Shown here: positions 48,535-56,851 of the stretch, in pieces
Layout of the letters: every line of letters begins with the position of its first letter
Position numbering within the stretch: the stretch's first letter is position 1
Source: Terriglobia bacterium
Lineage (GTDB): Bacteria > Acidobacteriota > Terriglobia > Bryobacterales > UBA6623
Assembly (NCBI GenBank): GCA_009838515.1
Contig: VXRL01000092.1
Span: 1 to 64,000 of the forward strand
DNA length: 64,000 bases
Direction: 5' to 3'
Made by a program: the position numbers and the translations under genes
The notes under the pieces: model-generated
Databases searched by the model: none
What the model saw: the letters and a program-made list of their open reading frames with translations, nothing else
What the model was told of the DNA's origin: nothing

Positions 48535-51201
48535 ATGCGAACGCGCGTGAGCCGCTCGATCCTGCGACAGGTCTTCTCCGCTCCTGTGCGGAACGTGGCC
48601 ATTGGACTGGCTCTGATTGCGCCGGCTTCGGCCGCTCCGTCCGCAGAAGAGCTGTTTGTCGAGACCATCCAGCCCACCCTGAAGCAGCAGTGCCTTGGCT
48701 GCCACGGCGAGGCGAACACATTCGCCAAGCTGGACTTGCGGACGCGCGAAACGGCCATCAAGGGCGGACAGCGCGGTCCCGCCATCATCAGTGGCGATCC
48801 CGCTTCGAGCCTGCTCATCTCGGCCATCGACCATGCTGGCGAGCCACAAATGCCTCCCGGCGGGGCTGAGAACAGGCTCTCCGCCGACGTGCGACTTGCA
48901 TTTCGCGAATGGATCCGTTCCGGCGCACCGTACGTGCAGGCCGAGAGGGCCCTGGACTGGGACTTCGACGAGGCAGACCTTTGGGCTTTCCGACCTGTCG
49001 AGAAAGTCAAGCTGCCGACAGCTGGCGTGGATCCGGCGCTGGTACAGACAAGCGTCGATAGCTTCATCTTGGCGAAACTCGCGGAAGCGAGCGTCGCACC
49101 TGCCCCTGCGGCCGACAAGGTCACGCTGATCCGGCGCGTGACATACGATCTGACCGGATTGCCTCCGACTCCACGAGAGGTTGAGGAATTCGTCAGTGAC
49201 GATTCGCCCAACGCCTACAAGGCGCTGGTAGAGCGCCTGCTTGATTCCCCCCGCTATGGCGAGCGCTGGGGGCGGCACTGGCTGGACGTGACCCGCTACG
49301 CCGACACGTCGGGCTACTCCAATGACTTTGAGCGACCTAACGCCTGGCGCTACCGCGACTACGTCATCCGCAGCTTCAATCACGACAAGCCCTATGACCA
49401 GTTCGTGCTTGAGCAGGTGGCCGGCGACGAGCTATTTCCCGATAACCCTGACGCGATCATCGCCACGGGGTTCCTGCGAAGTGGTCCCTGGGAGCACACT
49501 GGCATGGCCGTGGCGGCAGTCTCGCGGCAGCTCTTCCTTGACGACGTCACACACCATGTCGGCCAGTCCTTCCTAGGTTTGACGCTGGGTTGCGCTCGCT
49601 GTCACGACCACAAGTTCGATCCGATTCCAACGCGGGACTACTACCGCATCCAAGCCGTTTTCACCGGCACGGCATTCGCCCGCCGACCGCTGGACTTCTT
49701 GCCCCATGAGTCCACGGCCGGCTTTGAGGTTGGCCGTAGCGCGTTCGAGGCTCGCATCGCAACCCTCGAGCGCCGCCTGCACAACCTGCACGAGTCTGCC
49801 CGCGTGCGCTTGGCCGAGGCCAAGGGCCAAGAGGAAGCCGCCAACGCTGCGAGCTCGGTCCTTCAACGGTACATGGACAAGGAAGAGGCCGAGTTGCTCA
49901 AGCTGCTCCGCAAGCGGGTCACGATGCACAAACTGTCGGTCTTGAGGTTCGAGCCTCTGGCCATGACGGTCAGCAACGGCTTAGTACGGGAGTGGGACGC
50001 CGTCGCCTCGCGCAACAGCTACATGCAGCCCGCCGAATACCGGGAAGCCAAGACGCACGTGCTGGTTGGTGGCGACATCCAGTCGCCCGCGCAGGAGGTC
50101 ACACCCGGCGTGCTGGAAGCGGTAGAGCGCTACGCGGGCTTTCCATCGCCCAAGATCCCGGACGGGTTGGAAGGCCGGCGCTCAGAGCTGGCGAAGTGGA
50201 TCGTGAACCCGCGCAATCCCCTCACTGCCCGGATCATGGTCAACCGTATCTGGCAGTACCACTTCGGCCGGGGCTTGGCAGCCAATCCGAACAACTTCGG
50301 CAAGATGGGCAAGAAGCCGTCCCACCCCGAGCTACTGGACTGGCTGGCTGGATTCTTCGTCGATCAGGCTTGGAGCGTCAAGGCGGTCCATCGCGTGATC
50401 TTGCTCTCGGCCGCCTACCAGCGTTCCAGCACTCATCCGAATCAGGCCGAGGTGGACGCCAAGGATCCCGAGAACCTTTACCTGTCGCACTTCTCTCCTA
50501 GGCGGCTCGAAGCTGAGGAGCTGCGGGACAGCATCATCTCGGTCGCGGGCGAATTGAGCGATATGACCGGCGGTCCCGGCACCTACCCCCAGATCAATGC
50601 CGACGTGGCTCTGCAGCCGCGCCACGCGATGGGCTCGCTGCGGCCGATCTACGAGCCTGAGCCGACACGGCGGCGCCGCAACCGCAGGTCCGTCTACAGC
50701 TTCCAGCAGCGCAGCTTGATCGATCCGATGGTCGAAGTGTTCAACGGCGCCAACCCAGACCTCACATGCGAGCGCCGCGAGTCCTCGACTGTTCCCACGC
50801 AGGCCTTCGCGCTGCTGAATTCCGAACAATCTAGGGACATGGCGCTGATCATGGGGGAGCGCTTGGCCGAGATTCCGCCAGTTGACCGCATCGACGCCGC
50901 ATTCCGGCTGGCTTTTGGGCGTCGGGCGGACGACAATGAACTAGCTTGGACGCAACAGTTCCTTGAGGAGATGACGGACTACCACGGTCGAAACCCGGCC
51001 CAGCCGCGCCGGCCCCCGGACGACGTGGTGCACCAGATCACGAGCGAGCTGACGGGCGAGAAGTTCGAGTTCGTGCAGCCCGCCTACAGCGGTCCATACG
51101 AGCACAATCCGCATCCCAGCGATTCCTCGCCAGAGGCGCGCGCTCTGGCGGATCTGGCGCTCGCGCTGTTCAATTCCAACGAGTTCGTCTACGTGTATTG
51201 A
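48535..51201 (+). CDS. PSD1 protein: PSCyt1 cytochrome c - DUF1549 - DUF1553
   Basis: Exported protein of 888 residues, second copy of the family. Signal peptide VAIGLALIAPASAAP; PSCyt1 with CLGCH (53-57) and PQMPPGG; DUF1549 with LIRRVTYDLTGLPPTPREVE, YGERWGRHWLDVTRYADTSG and CARCHDHKFDP (353-357); then a charged, probably coiled-coil linker ~405-470 (ARIATLERRLHNLHESARVR, LQRYMDKEEAELLKLL). DUF1553 from ~550 has NPLTARIMVNRIWQYHFGRG and CERRESSTVPTQAFALLN. The linker coiled coil is absent from the first copy. Its stop is two bases before the ATG of the DUF1501 gene, so the pair is coupled. Confidence 0.9.
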   Translation: MRTRVSRSILRQVFSAPVRNVAIGLALIAPASAAPSAEELFVETIQPTLKQQCLGCHGEANTFAKLDLRTRETAIKGGQRGPAIISGDPASSLLISAIDHAGEPQMPPGGAENRLSADVRLAFREWIRSGAPYVQAERALDWDFDEADLWAFRPVEKVKLPTAGVDPALVQTSVDSFILAKLAEASVAPAPAADKVTLIRRVTYDLTGLPPTPREVEEFVSDDSPNAYKALVERLLDSPRYGERWGRHWLDVTRYADTSGYSNDFERPNAWRYRDYVIRSFNHDKPYDQFVLEQVAGDELFPDNPDAIIATGFLRSGPWEHTGMAVAAVSRQLFLDDVTHHVGQSFLGLTLGCARCHDHKFDPIPTRDYYRIQAVFTGTAFARRPLDFLPHESTAGFEVGRSAFEARIATLERRLHNLHESARVRLAEAKGQEEAANAASSVLQRYMDKEEAELLKLLRKRVTMHKLSVLRFEPLAMTVSNGLVREWDAVASRNSYMQPAEYREAKTHVLVGGDIQSPAQEVTPGVLEAVERYAGFPSPKIPDGLEGRRSELAKWIVNPRNPLTARIMVNRIWQYHFGRGLAANPNNFGKMGKKPSHPELLDWLAGFFVDQAWSVKAVHRVILLSAAYQRSSTHPNQAEVDAKDPENLYLSHFSPRRLEAEELRDSIISVAGELSDMTGGPGTYPQINADVALQPRHAMGSLRPIYEPEPTRRRRNRRSVYSFQQRSLIDPMVEVFNGANPDLTCERRESSTVPTQAFALLNSEQSRDMALIMGERLAEIPPVDRIDAAFRLAFGRRADDNELAWTQQFLEEMTDYHGRNPAQPRRPPDDVVHQITSELTGEKFEFVQPAYSGPYEHNPHPSDSSPEARALADLALALFNSNEFVYVY

Positions 51202-51203
51202 AG

Positions 51204-52625
51204 ATGAAACGCCGAATCCTCACCGCCAGCCCCTCCCGGCGCGAGTTCCTGTACCACTCCGGCATGGGGCTCGGTGCCATCGCGCTCTCGGGATTGTTGC
51301 ACCAAGAACGCGCCAGGGCCGGCGAGTTGGCGCCCCGGCGCGGTCACCATGCGGCCAAGGCCAAGAGCTGCATCTTCTTGCTGATGGAGGGCGGGCCGAG
51401 CCACATCGACACATTCGATCCGAAGTCCAAGCTGGTCGACCTCCACATGACGGAGTTCGTCAAGGAGCGCAACAGGTTCGAGGCGAGCATGAACACGGGC
51501 AAGCGCTACTTCGTGCGCAGCCCGTTCGAATTCCGCCGCGCGGGTCAGCTGGGAATCGAGATCAACGCCAAGCTGAGCAACTTTGCGGACTGCGTTGACG
51601 ACGTCTGCTTCTACCGAGGCTTGCAAGCCACTTCGGTGAACCACCCGACAGCCCTGTACCACCTCAACACCGGCAACCGATTCGGCGGGGATCCCGCGAT
51701 CGGTTCGTGGGTCACCTACGGACTGGGGACGGAAAACCAGAACCTGCCGGGCTTCGTCGTGCTGCCGGATCTGGCCTATCCGCAGGGCGGCACCGGGAAC
51801 TGGTCCAACGGATTCCTGCCCGCGCATTACCAAGGCGCGCCGCTGCGCTCGCAGGGCGCCCCCGTGCTGGACATGAGGCCGCCGGAGTACGTCACGCAGA
51901 AACAGCAGGAAACGACGCTTGACTATCTTGGCCGGCTGAACAAGAGGCACATGCAGCGCCACCCCAGTCACGCAGAACTCGCTGCTCGTATCGAGAGCTA
52001 CGAGCTAGCGTTCCGGATGCAGGCCGAGATGCCGGAGGCGATCAATCTGGATGCCGAGCCGCAGGAGACGAAAGCCTTGTACGGCGTCGGTTCGGACGAT
52101 TCAGAGGTGGACTCGATCGGCAGGCGCTGCCTGCTGGCGCGCCGCCTTGTGGAGCGCGGCGTGCGCTTCGTGCAGGTGATCGTGTCCGGCTGGGATTCCC
52201 ACGACTACATCGAAAAGGCGCACGGAACGCGCCTCGATTCGATCGACCGTCCGATCGCCGGGCTGCTCAAGGATCTCAAGCGCACGGGCCTGCTCGACGA
52301 GACCTTGGTCGTGTGGGCCGGAGAATTCGGGCGCTCTCCGGACAACGGCATCCGCGGCGGAGGGACCGCTTGGGGACGCGACCACAACGCGCCCGCGATG
52401 GCGTTCTGGGTGGCGGGCGGGGACGCTCCGCGCGGCCAGATCGTCGGTGCCACCGACGAGACCGGGCGGACAGCGGTCGAGGTCGTGCATCCGATCCAGA
52501 ACATGCACGTGACGCTCTTGCACCTGCTGGGACTGGACGACGCCGAGCTCACCTATTTCGCGCAGGGCAGGGACAAGCAGCTCAGCCAGACCGGCGGCGA
52601 GCTGATCAGGGAACTGGTGGCGTAG
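51204..52625 (+). CDS. DUF1501 protein, Tat-exported
   Basis: Protein of 473 residues. Twin-arginine motif SRREFLYHS before a hydrophobic stretch (GLGAIALSGLL). Family blocks CIFLLMEGGPSHIDTFDPKS, WVTYGLGTENQNLPGFVVL, GFLPAHYQGAPL, the VVWAGEFGRSPDNGIRGGG acidic block and RDHNAPAMAFWVAGGDAPRG. Start chosen at ATG 51204, two bases after the PSD1 stop; a TTG six bases upstream is in frame. It follows PSD1 and precedes, by ~170 bases, an Oar-like receptor, the same order as in the 15-21 kb cluster. Confidence 0.9.
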   Translation: MKRRILTASPSRREFLYHSGMGLGAIALSGLLHQERARAGELAPRRGHHAAKAKSCIFLLMEGGPSHIDTFDPKSKLVDLHMTEFVKERNRFEASMNTGKRYFVRSPFEFRRAGQLGIEINAKLSNFADCVDDVCFYRGLQATSVNHPTALYHLNTGNRFGGDPAIGSWVTYGLGTENQNLPGFVVLPDLAYPQGGTGNWSNGFLPAHYQGAPLRSQGAPVLDMRPPEYVTQKQQETTLDYLGRLNKRHMQRHPSHAELAARIESYELAFRMQAEMPEAINLDAEPQETKALYGVGSDDSEVDSIGRRCLLARRLVERGVRFVQVIVSGWDSHDYIEKAHGTRLDSIDRPIAGLLKDLKRTGLLDETLVVWAGEFGRSPDNGIRGGGTAWGRDHNAPAMAFWVAGGDAPRGQIVGATDETGRTAVEVVHPIQNMHVTLLHLLGLDDAELTYFAQGRDKQLSQTGGELIRELVA

Positions 52626-52796
52626 CCGCGCGAATCGCCGCGCCACTGATCGCGTAGCTGCCCGGCCCTGTACCCGCGTGCAGAATTGATTGCGTCTGAC
52701 GGTTTAGTGGATCCAATTTCCTGCTCCGGACGTCCGGACGCCGCTGGCTTTTCTGGAGGCCCTGTTGGATAGCCACCCCGACACCAAACACTGGAA

Positions 52797-55370
52797 ATGA
52801 TCCACGTTCTTGCTAGGCTGATTGTGCGCATGAATCCGCTGCCTCTACGGCTCGGACTTCGCTCCGATCTTCCGGCTTTAGCCGTAGTTGCGCTTGCGGG
52901 GCTGGCGTCTTCGCAGGACCCGCTACAGGCGCAAGGTGCCGCTCAGCCGATCATCGGCCAGGCGTACATCGTCGGATCCGAAGGCGAGCATTTCGGCGTT
53001 CCGGGCGCGGTGATCGAACTGCATTCTGTCTCCGTGGAAGAGCTTGCGCCCGGTGACGTGGCCGGACCGGCCACCGCCGAGACGGACGAGTTGGGCCTGT
53101 ACCGCTTCGATGCCGTGGCTGAGGGCTGCTACTTCCTCAGCGCGACTTCTGCCGGGCTGAGCGGCCAGAGCGACATCGTATGCGTGCCCACCGAGGATGA
53201 AGCGCTTCGGACCGACATCGCCATGGAGGTCGATACCGTGGTCGAGTCGGTGAATGTCACAGCGTCGGTGATCGAGATCGACCCGACCGAGACGACCTCG
53301 TCCGGTTCGGTGGGCATCTCGACGCTGGACAACGCGCCGAAAGCGAACCGCAGCGTAGAGGACGTGATGCCGCTGATCCCGGGCGTGCTGCGGGGCCGCG
53401 CCGGCGAGATCAACATGAACGGGGTGCGGGCGACCCAGAGCGGATCGCAGCTCAACAACATCGACGTGACCGATCCCGTGTCCCGCATCTCCGAAATGAC
53501 GCTGCCGCTGAGCGTCGTCTCGAGCGTCGAGGTGCTCTCCAGTCCGTACGATGCGCAATACGGTGGGTTTGCCGGCGCCCTGTCCACGGTCGAGACCACA
53601 CCGGCGGACGCATCGGAGTTTCACTTCGAGCTCCAGAACTTCACCCCTCGCATTCGGCGCCGTGCGGGGCGTGTCTCGGGCATCGAATCGAGCACGCCGC
53701 GGCTGACGCTCAACATTCCCCTGATCTCCAACCGCGTGGCTTGGCTGCATGCCACCGAGTACCAGTACGTGCGGGCCGACCAAGAGGACGCCAACCTGCC
53801 GCTCTACGAGCGCGACGTCGAGCGGGAAATGCTGACGATCTTCAACCAGTTCGACGTGTCCGTGTCTGAGAAGAACCGTGCCTCGCTGACCGCCTTGGTA
53901 TATCCCGAGAAGTTCAGTTACTTCGGGCTCAACGCATTCACGCCGCAGCTGTCTACGGCAGACCTGCGCAAGCGCGCGTTCCTGTACACGGTCAAGGACT
54001 CGCACGAGTTTGGCACGGGAGGCATCCTGCTTTCCCACTTTTCGATCCAGGACATCGAGAACGATGTCAAGCCGCTCGGCTACGAACCCAGCATCATCGG
54101 CATCGACCGAGTATCGGGCTCGTTCTTCAACCGGCAGGCGCGGGCGACGACGCGTCGCAAGCTCTCCGAGCTGTACCACTTCCGCCCTCTGGGGGACCAC
54201 CAGCTCAAGGCCGGCGCTGACCTGGGCTGGGAGTCGTACTCGGGCCAGCAAATCTTCAATCCCGTCACCTGGCTGGGGGCGGCGGGCCAGCCGGTGCTGA
54301 ATCTGGCCTACACCGATCCTGCAATGGTGCAGGGGAGAAAGGTCGACTTCGCGACCTTCGTGCAAAACAAGTGGAGGGTCAGCGACTCGCTGACGCTCGA
54401 CATGGGCGGCAGGCTGGAGCGGGACTCCCTGTCCTCGCAGTGGAATCCCTCGTATCGGCTCGGCTTCGCCTATGCGCTCGGTTCCGCCGCGCGCACCGTC
54501 CTGCGGGGCGGCTCCGGGCTATTCGTGGACCGCATCAGCCTGTTGGTGCCGACCTTCGAGCAGTTGCCCCTGCGCATCGAGACGAGGTTCGATCCCTATG
54601 GCGACGTGCTGTATCGGCGCAACCTGCTGTCGCGGCTGGACGGACCGTTGCGCAATGCGAAGAGCCTCGGCTGGAACCTCCAGCTGGACCACGAGCTGAT
54701 CGACAACCTGTTCGTGCGCACCGGCTACCAATTCCGGCGGACCACGAGCAACTTCCTGGTGAACCCGGTCTACGGGGGCGGCCTCGAAGAGGACGATCCC
54801 GTTCTGACCATGAGCAACGACGGCGCCGACCTGTACCGCGAGTTCCAGCTCTCCGTGCGCTACCGGCTCAGCGGGACCGGGCATATCACCGTCTCGTACG
54901 TCAACTCGAGTTCGTACGGCGACCTGAACGACTTGGGATCGATCTACGGGCCGACGCCATCGAGCCTGATCTTGCCGAACGAACGCGCGCCGTTGCGCTT
55001 TGACGTGCCCCACCGAATGCTGACTTGGACCGAGTTCAACCTGCCTTGGGGGTTCAAGACGATACCTGTGTGGGACATACGCAGCGGTTTTCCGTATTCC
55101 AGGACGAACGAGTACCGGGATTTCGTCGGGGCGCGCAACCGCGCCGGGCGCTTTCCCCTGTTCAACGCCCTTGACTTGCAGGTCACCAAGATGATCGACA
55201 TCGAATTCAAAGGCAAGAACCGCCGGATCCGCGCCGGATTCCGGCTCTTCAACCTGCTCAACAACTTCAACCCGCAAGATGTGCAGGAGAACATGGCGAG
55301 CGCATACCACGGGGTGTTCTACCGCGGTGTGAAGCGCAAGATCCGCGCCGTGTTCGAGATCGAATACTGA
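52797..55370 (+). CDS. Oar-like TonB-dependent receptor, short form
   Basis: Outer-membrane receptor-like protein of 857 residues. Signal region ~22-45 (LPALAVVALAGLASSQDPLQ), carboxypeptidase-regulatory domain ~50-135 (IIGQAYIVGSEGEHFGVPGA, YRFDAVAEGCYFLSAT), plug with EDVMPLIPGVLRGRAGEINM and LNNIDVTDP, then beta-barrel strands to the C-terminus (FEIEY). It resembles the short receptor at 19088 in length and position after a PSD1-DUF1501 pair rather than the 1085-residue receptor. An ATG at 52830 (MNPLPL) is an alternative start. It sits between the second and third DUF1501 genes. Confidence 0.85.
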   Translation: MIHVLARLIVRMNPLPLRLGLRSDLPALAVVALAGLASSQDPLQAQGAAQPIIGQAYIVGSEGEHFGVPGAVIELHSVSVEELAPGDVAGPATAETDELGLYRFDAVAEGCYFLSATSAGLSGQSDIVCVPTEDEALRTDIAMEVDTVVESVNVTASVIEIDPTETTSSGSVGISTLDNAPKANRSVEDVMPLIPGVLRGRAGEINMNGVRATQSGSQLNNIDVTDPVSRISEMTLPLSVVSSVEVLSSPYDAQYGGFAGALSTVETTPADASEFHFELQNFTPRIRRRAGRVSGIESSTPRLTLNIPLISNRVAWLHATEYQYVRADQEDANLPLYERDVEREMLTIFNQFDVSVSEKNRASLTALVYPEKFSYFGLNAFTPQLSTADLRKRAFLYTVKDSHEFGTGGILLSHFSIQDIENDVKPLGYEPSIIGIDRVSGSFFNRQARATTRRKLSELYHFRPLGDHQLKAGADLGWESYSGQQIFNPVTWLGAAGQPVLNLAYTDPAMVQGRKVDFATFVQNKWRVSDSLTLDMGGRLERDSLSSQWNPSYRLGFAYALGSAARTVLRGGSGLFVDRISLLVPTFEQLPLRIETRFDPYGDVLYRRNLLSRLDGPLRNAKSLGWNLQLDHELIDNLFVRTGYQFRRTTSNFLVNPVYGGGLEEDDPVLTMSNDGADLYREFQLSVRYRLSGTGHITVSYVNSSSYGDLNDLGSIYGPTPSSLILPNERAPLRFDVPHRMLTWTEFNLPWGFKTIPVWDIRSGFPYSRTNEYRDFVGARNRAGRFPLFNALDLQVTKMIDIEFKGKNRRIRAGFRLFNLLNNFNPQDVQENMASAYHGVFYRGVKRKIRAVFEIEY

Positions 55371-55474
55371 CATACGGCGCTTGCCTCAGACCGCCTGCGC
55401 ACCGCGCCAGCGGTGCCAGAGAAGCGCTTTGAAGCGGGTTCGCCGGCGCACTGGTTGGGTATACTCAGGACGAA

Positions 55475-56851
55475 ATGTCGCTAGCGGATGGCCGCCACTC
55501 GACGCGGCGACAGTTTGTCAGTTCCCTCTGCGGCGGTTTCGGGGCCGTCGGGCTGTCGGCGATGCTGCAAGAGCAGCTTGGCGGCGCGGTTTCCGGCCCG
55601 GTAGGGCCGCACTTCGCCCCGCGCGCCAAGCACGTCATATTCCTCTTCATGACGGGCGGGCCGTCGCACATGGATCTATTCGATCCCAAGCCCGCCTTGC
55701 GGACCCATGCCGGCGAGCGGCCCGAGACCGTTGACCTGCGCACCGAACGTATGACCGGCGGCCTGCTGCCGTCCCCGTTCGAGTTCCGTCGCCGCGGCCA
55801 GAGCGGGATTGAAGTCAGCGAGCTGCTGCCCGATCTCGGCGCGGTCGTGGACGATTTGTGCGTCATCCGGTCGATGTACACGTTCAATCCGACCCACACG
55901 CCGGCGCGTAACCTAATTCATTCAGGCAACATCGCTTCGACCAGGCCCTCGCTCGGCGCTTGGATTTCCTACGGTCTCGGGACCGAGAACCGCAATCTGC
56001 CGGGCTTCGTGGTGCTGAGCCCGGGCGCGCGGGGCGGCGACTTGTGGCGCGCGGGATTCCTGCCCGCCGAGCATCAGGGCACGCACTTCAACCATGCCGA
56101 GACCGATCCGGACCGGATGATCCGCTACCTGCGCAACGACACGCTGGGAGCCGAGGCACAGCGCCGCCAGCTTGATCTGATGCAGGCGTTGAACCGGGAT
56201 CATCAGGGCCGGGTGGGTGGCGATGCCTATCTCGACGCGCGCATTCGGGCGATGGAGACCGCCTACCGGATGCAGTTTGAAGCCCTCGATGTCTTCGATG
56301 TGCGCAAGGAGCCCGCGTCGGTTCGCGAGGAGTACGGCGAGACGCCGTTCGCCAACGGCTGCCTGCTGTCCCGCAGGCTGGTCGAAAAGGGCGTCCGCTA
56401 CGTGCATGTCTACTACGGACCGGGGCAGCCCTGGGACGACCACATCGACATCAACAAGAATCTCCGCGAGCGCTGCCCGGACATGGACCGAGCGTCGGCG
56501 ACCTTGATTCGCGATCTGAAACGCCGCGGCCTGCTGGACGAGACACTGGTGATCTGGGGCGGCGAGTTCGGCCGCACGCCGGTTTCGGAGGCGGGAGACG
56601 GCCGCGACCACAATCCCTACGGCTTCACCATGTGGATGGCCGGCGGAGGAGTCAAGGGCGGCATAGCGTACGGCGCGACGGACGAATTCGGCTTCCAGGC
56701 CGTTGAGAACCGGGTGAGCATCCATGACCTGCACGCCACCATCCTGAACCAGCTCGGGTTCGATCACGAGCGGCTCACCTATCGCTATGCGGGGCGAGAC
56801 TTCAGCCTGACCGACGTGCATGGCGCGGTGCTGCGGGAATTGCTGGCATGA
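55475..56851 (+). CDS. DUF1501 protein, Tat-exported
   Basis: Protein of 458 residues. Twin-arginine motif STRRQFVSSLCGGFGAVGL. Family blocks HVIFLFMTGGPSHMDLFDPK, WISYGLGTENRNLPGFVVL, the acidic VIWGGEFGRTPVSEAGDGRD block and YGFTMWMAGGGVKGG; the C-terminal IHDLHATILNQLGFDHERLT is the region also found as a relic at 21594. Gene order is reversed relative to the other two clusters: DUF1501 precedes PSD1, with an ATGA overlap at 56848. It is 104 bases after the receptor. Confidence 0.92.
   Translation: MSLADGRHSTRRQFVSSLCGGFGAVGLSAMLQEQLGGAVSGPVGPHFAPRAKHVIFLFMTGGPSHMDLFDPKPALRTHAGERPETVDLRTERMTGGLLPSPFEFRRRGQSGIEVSELLPDLGAVVDDLCVIRSMYTFNPTHTPARNLIHSGNIASTRPSLGAWISYGLGTENRNLPGFVVLSPGARGGDLWRAGFLPAEHQGTHFNHAETDPDRMIRYLRNDTLGAEAQRRQLDLMQALNRDHQGRVGGDAYLDARIRAMETAYRMQFEALDVFDVRKEPASVREEYGETPFANGCLLSRRLVEKGVRYVHVYYGPGQPWDDHIDINKNLRERCPDMDRASATLIRDLKRRGLLDETLVIWGGEFGRTPVSEAGDGRDHNPYGFTMWMAGGGVKGGIAYGATDEFGFQAVENRVSIHDLHATILNQLGFDHERLTYRYAGRDFSLTDVHGAVLRELLA

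Noticed and set aside
52923-54365. 480-residue ORF antisense to the second short receptor
   Set aside because: Same type of antisense shadow as above, Arg/Val/His-rich with no signal or motif.
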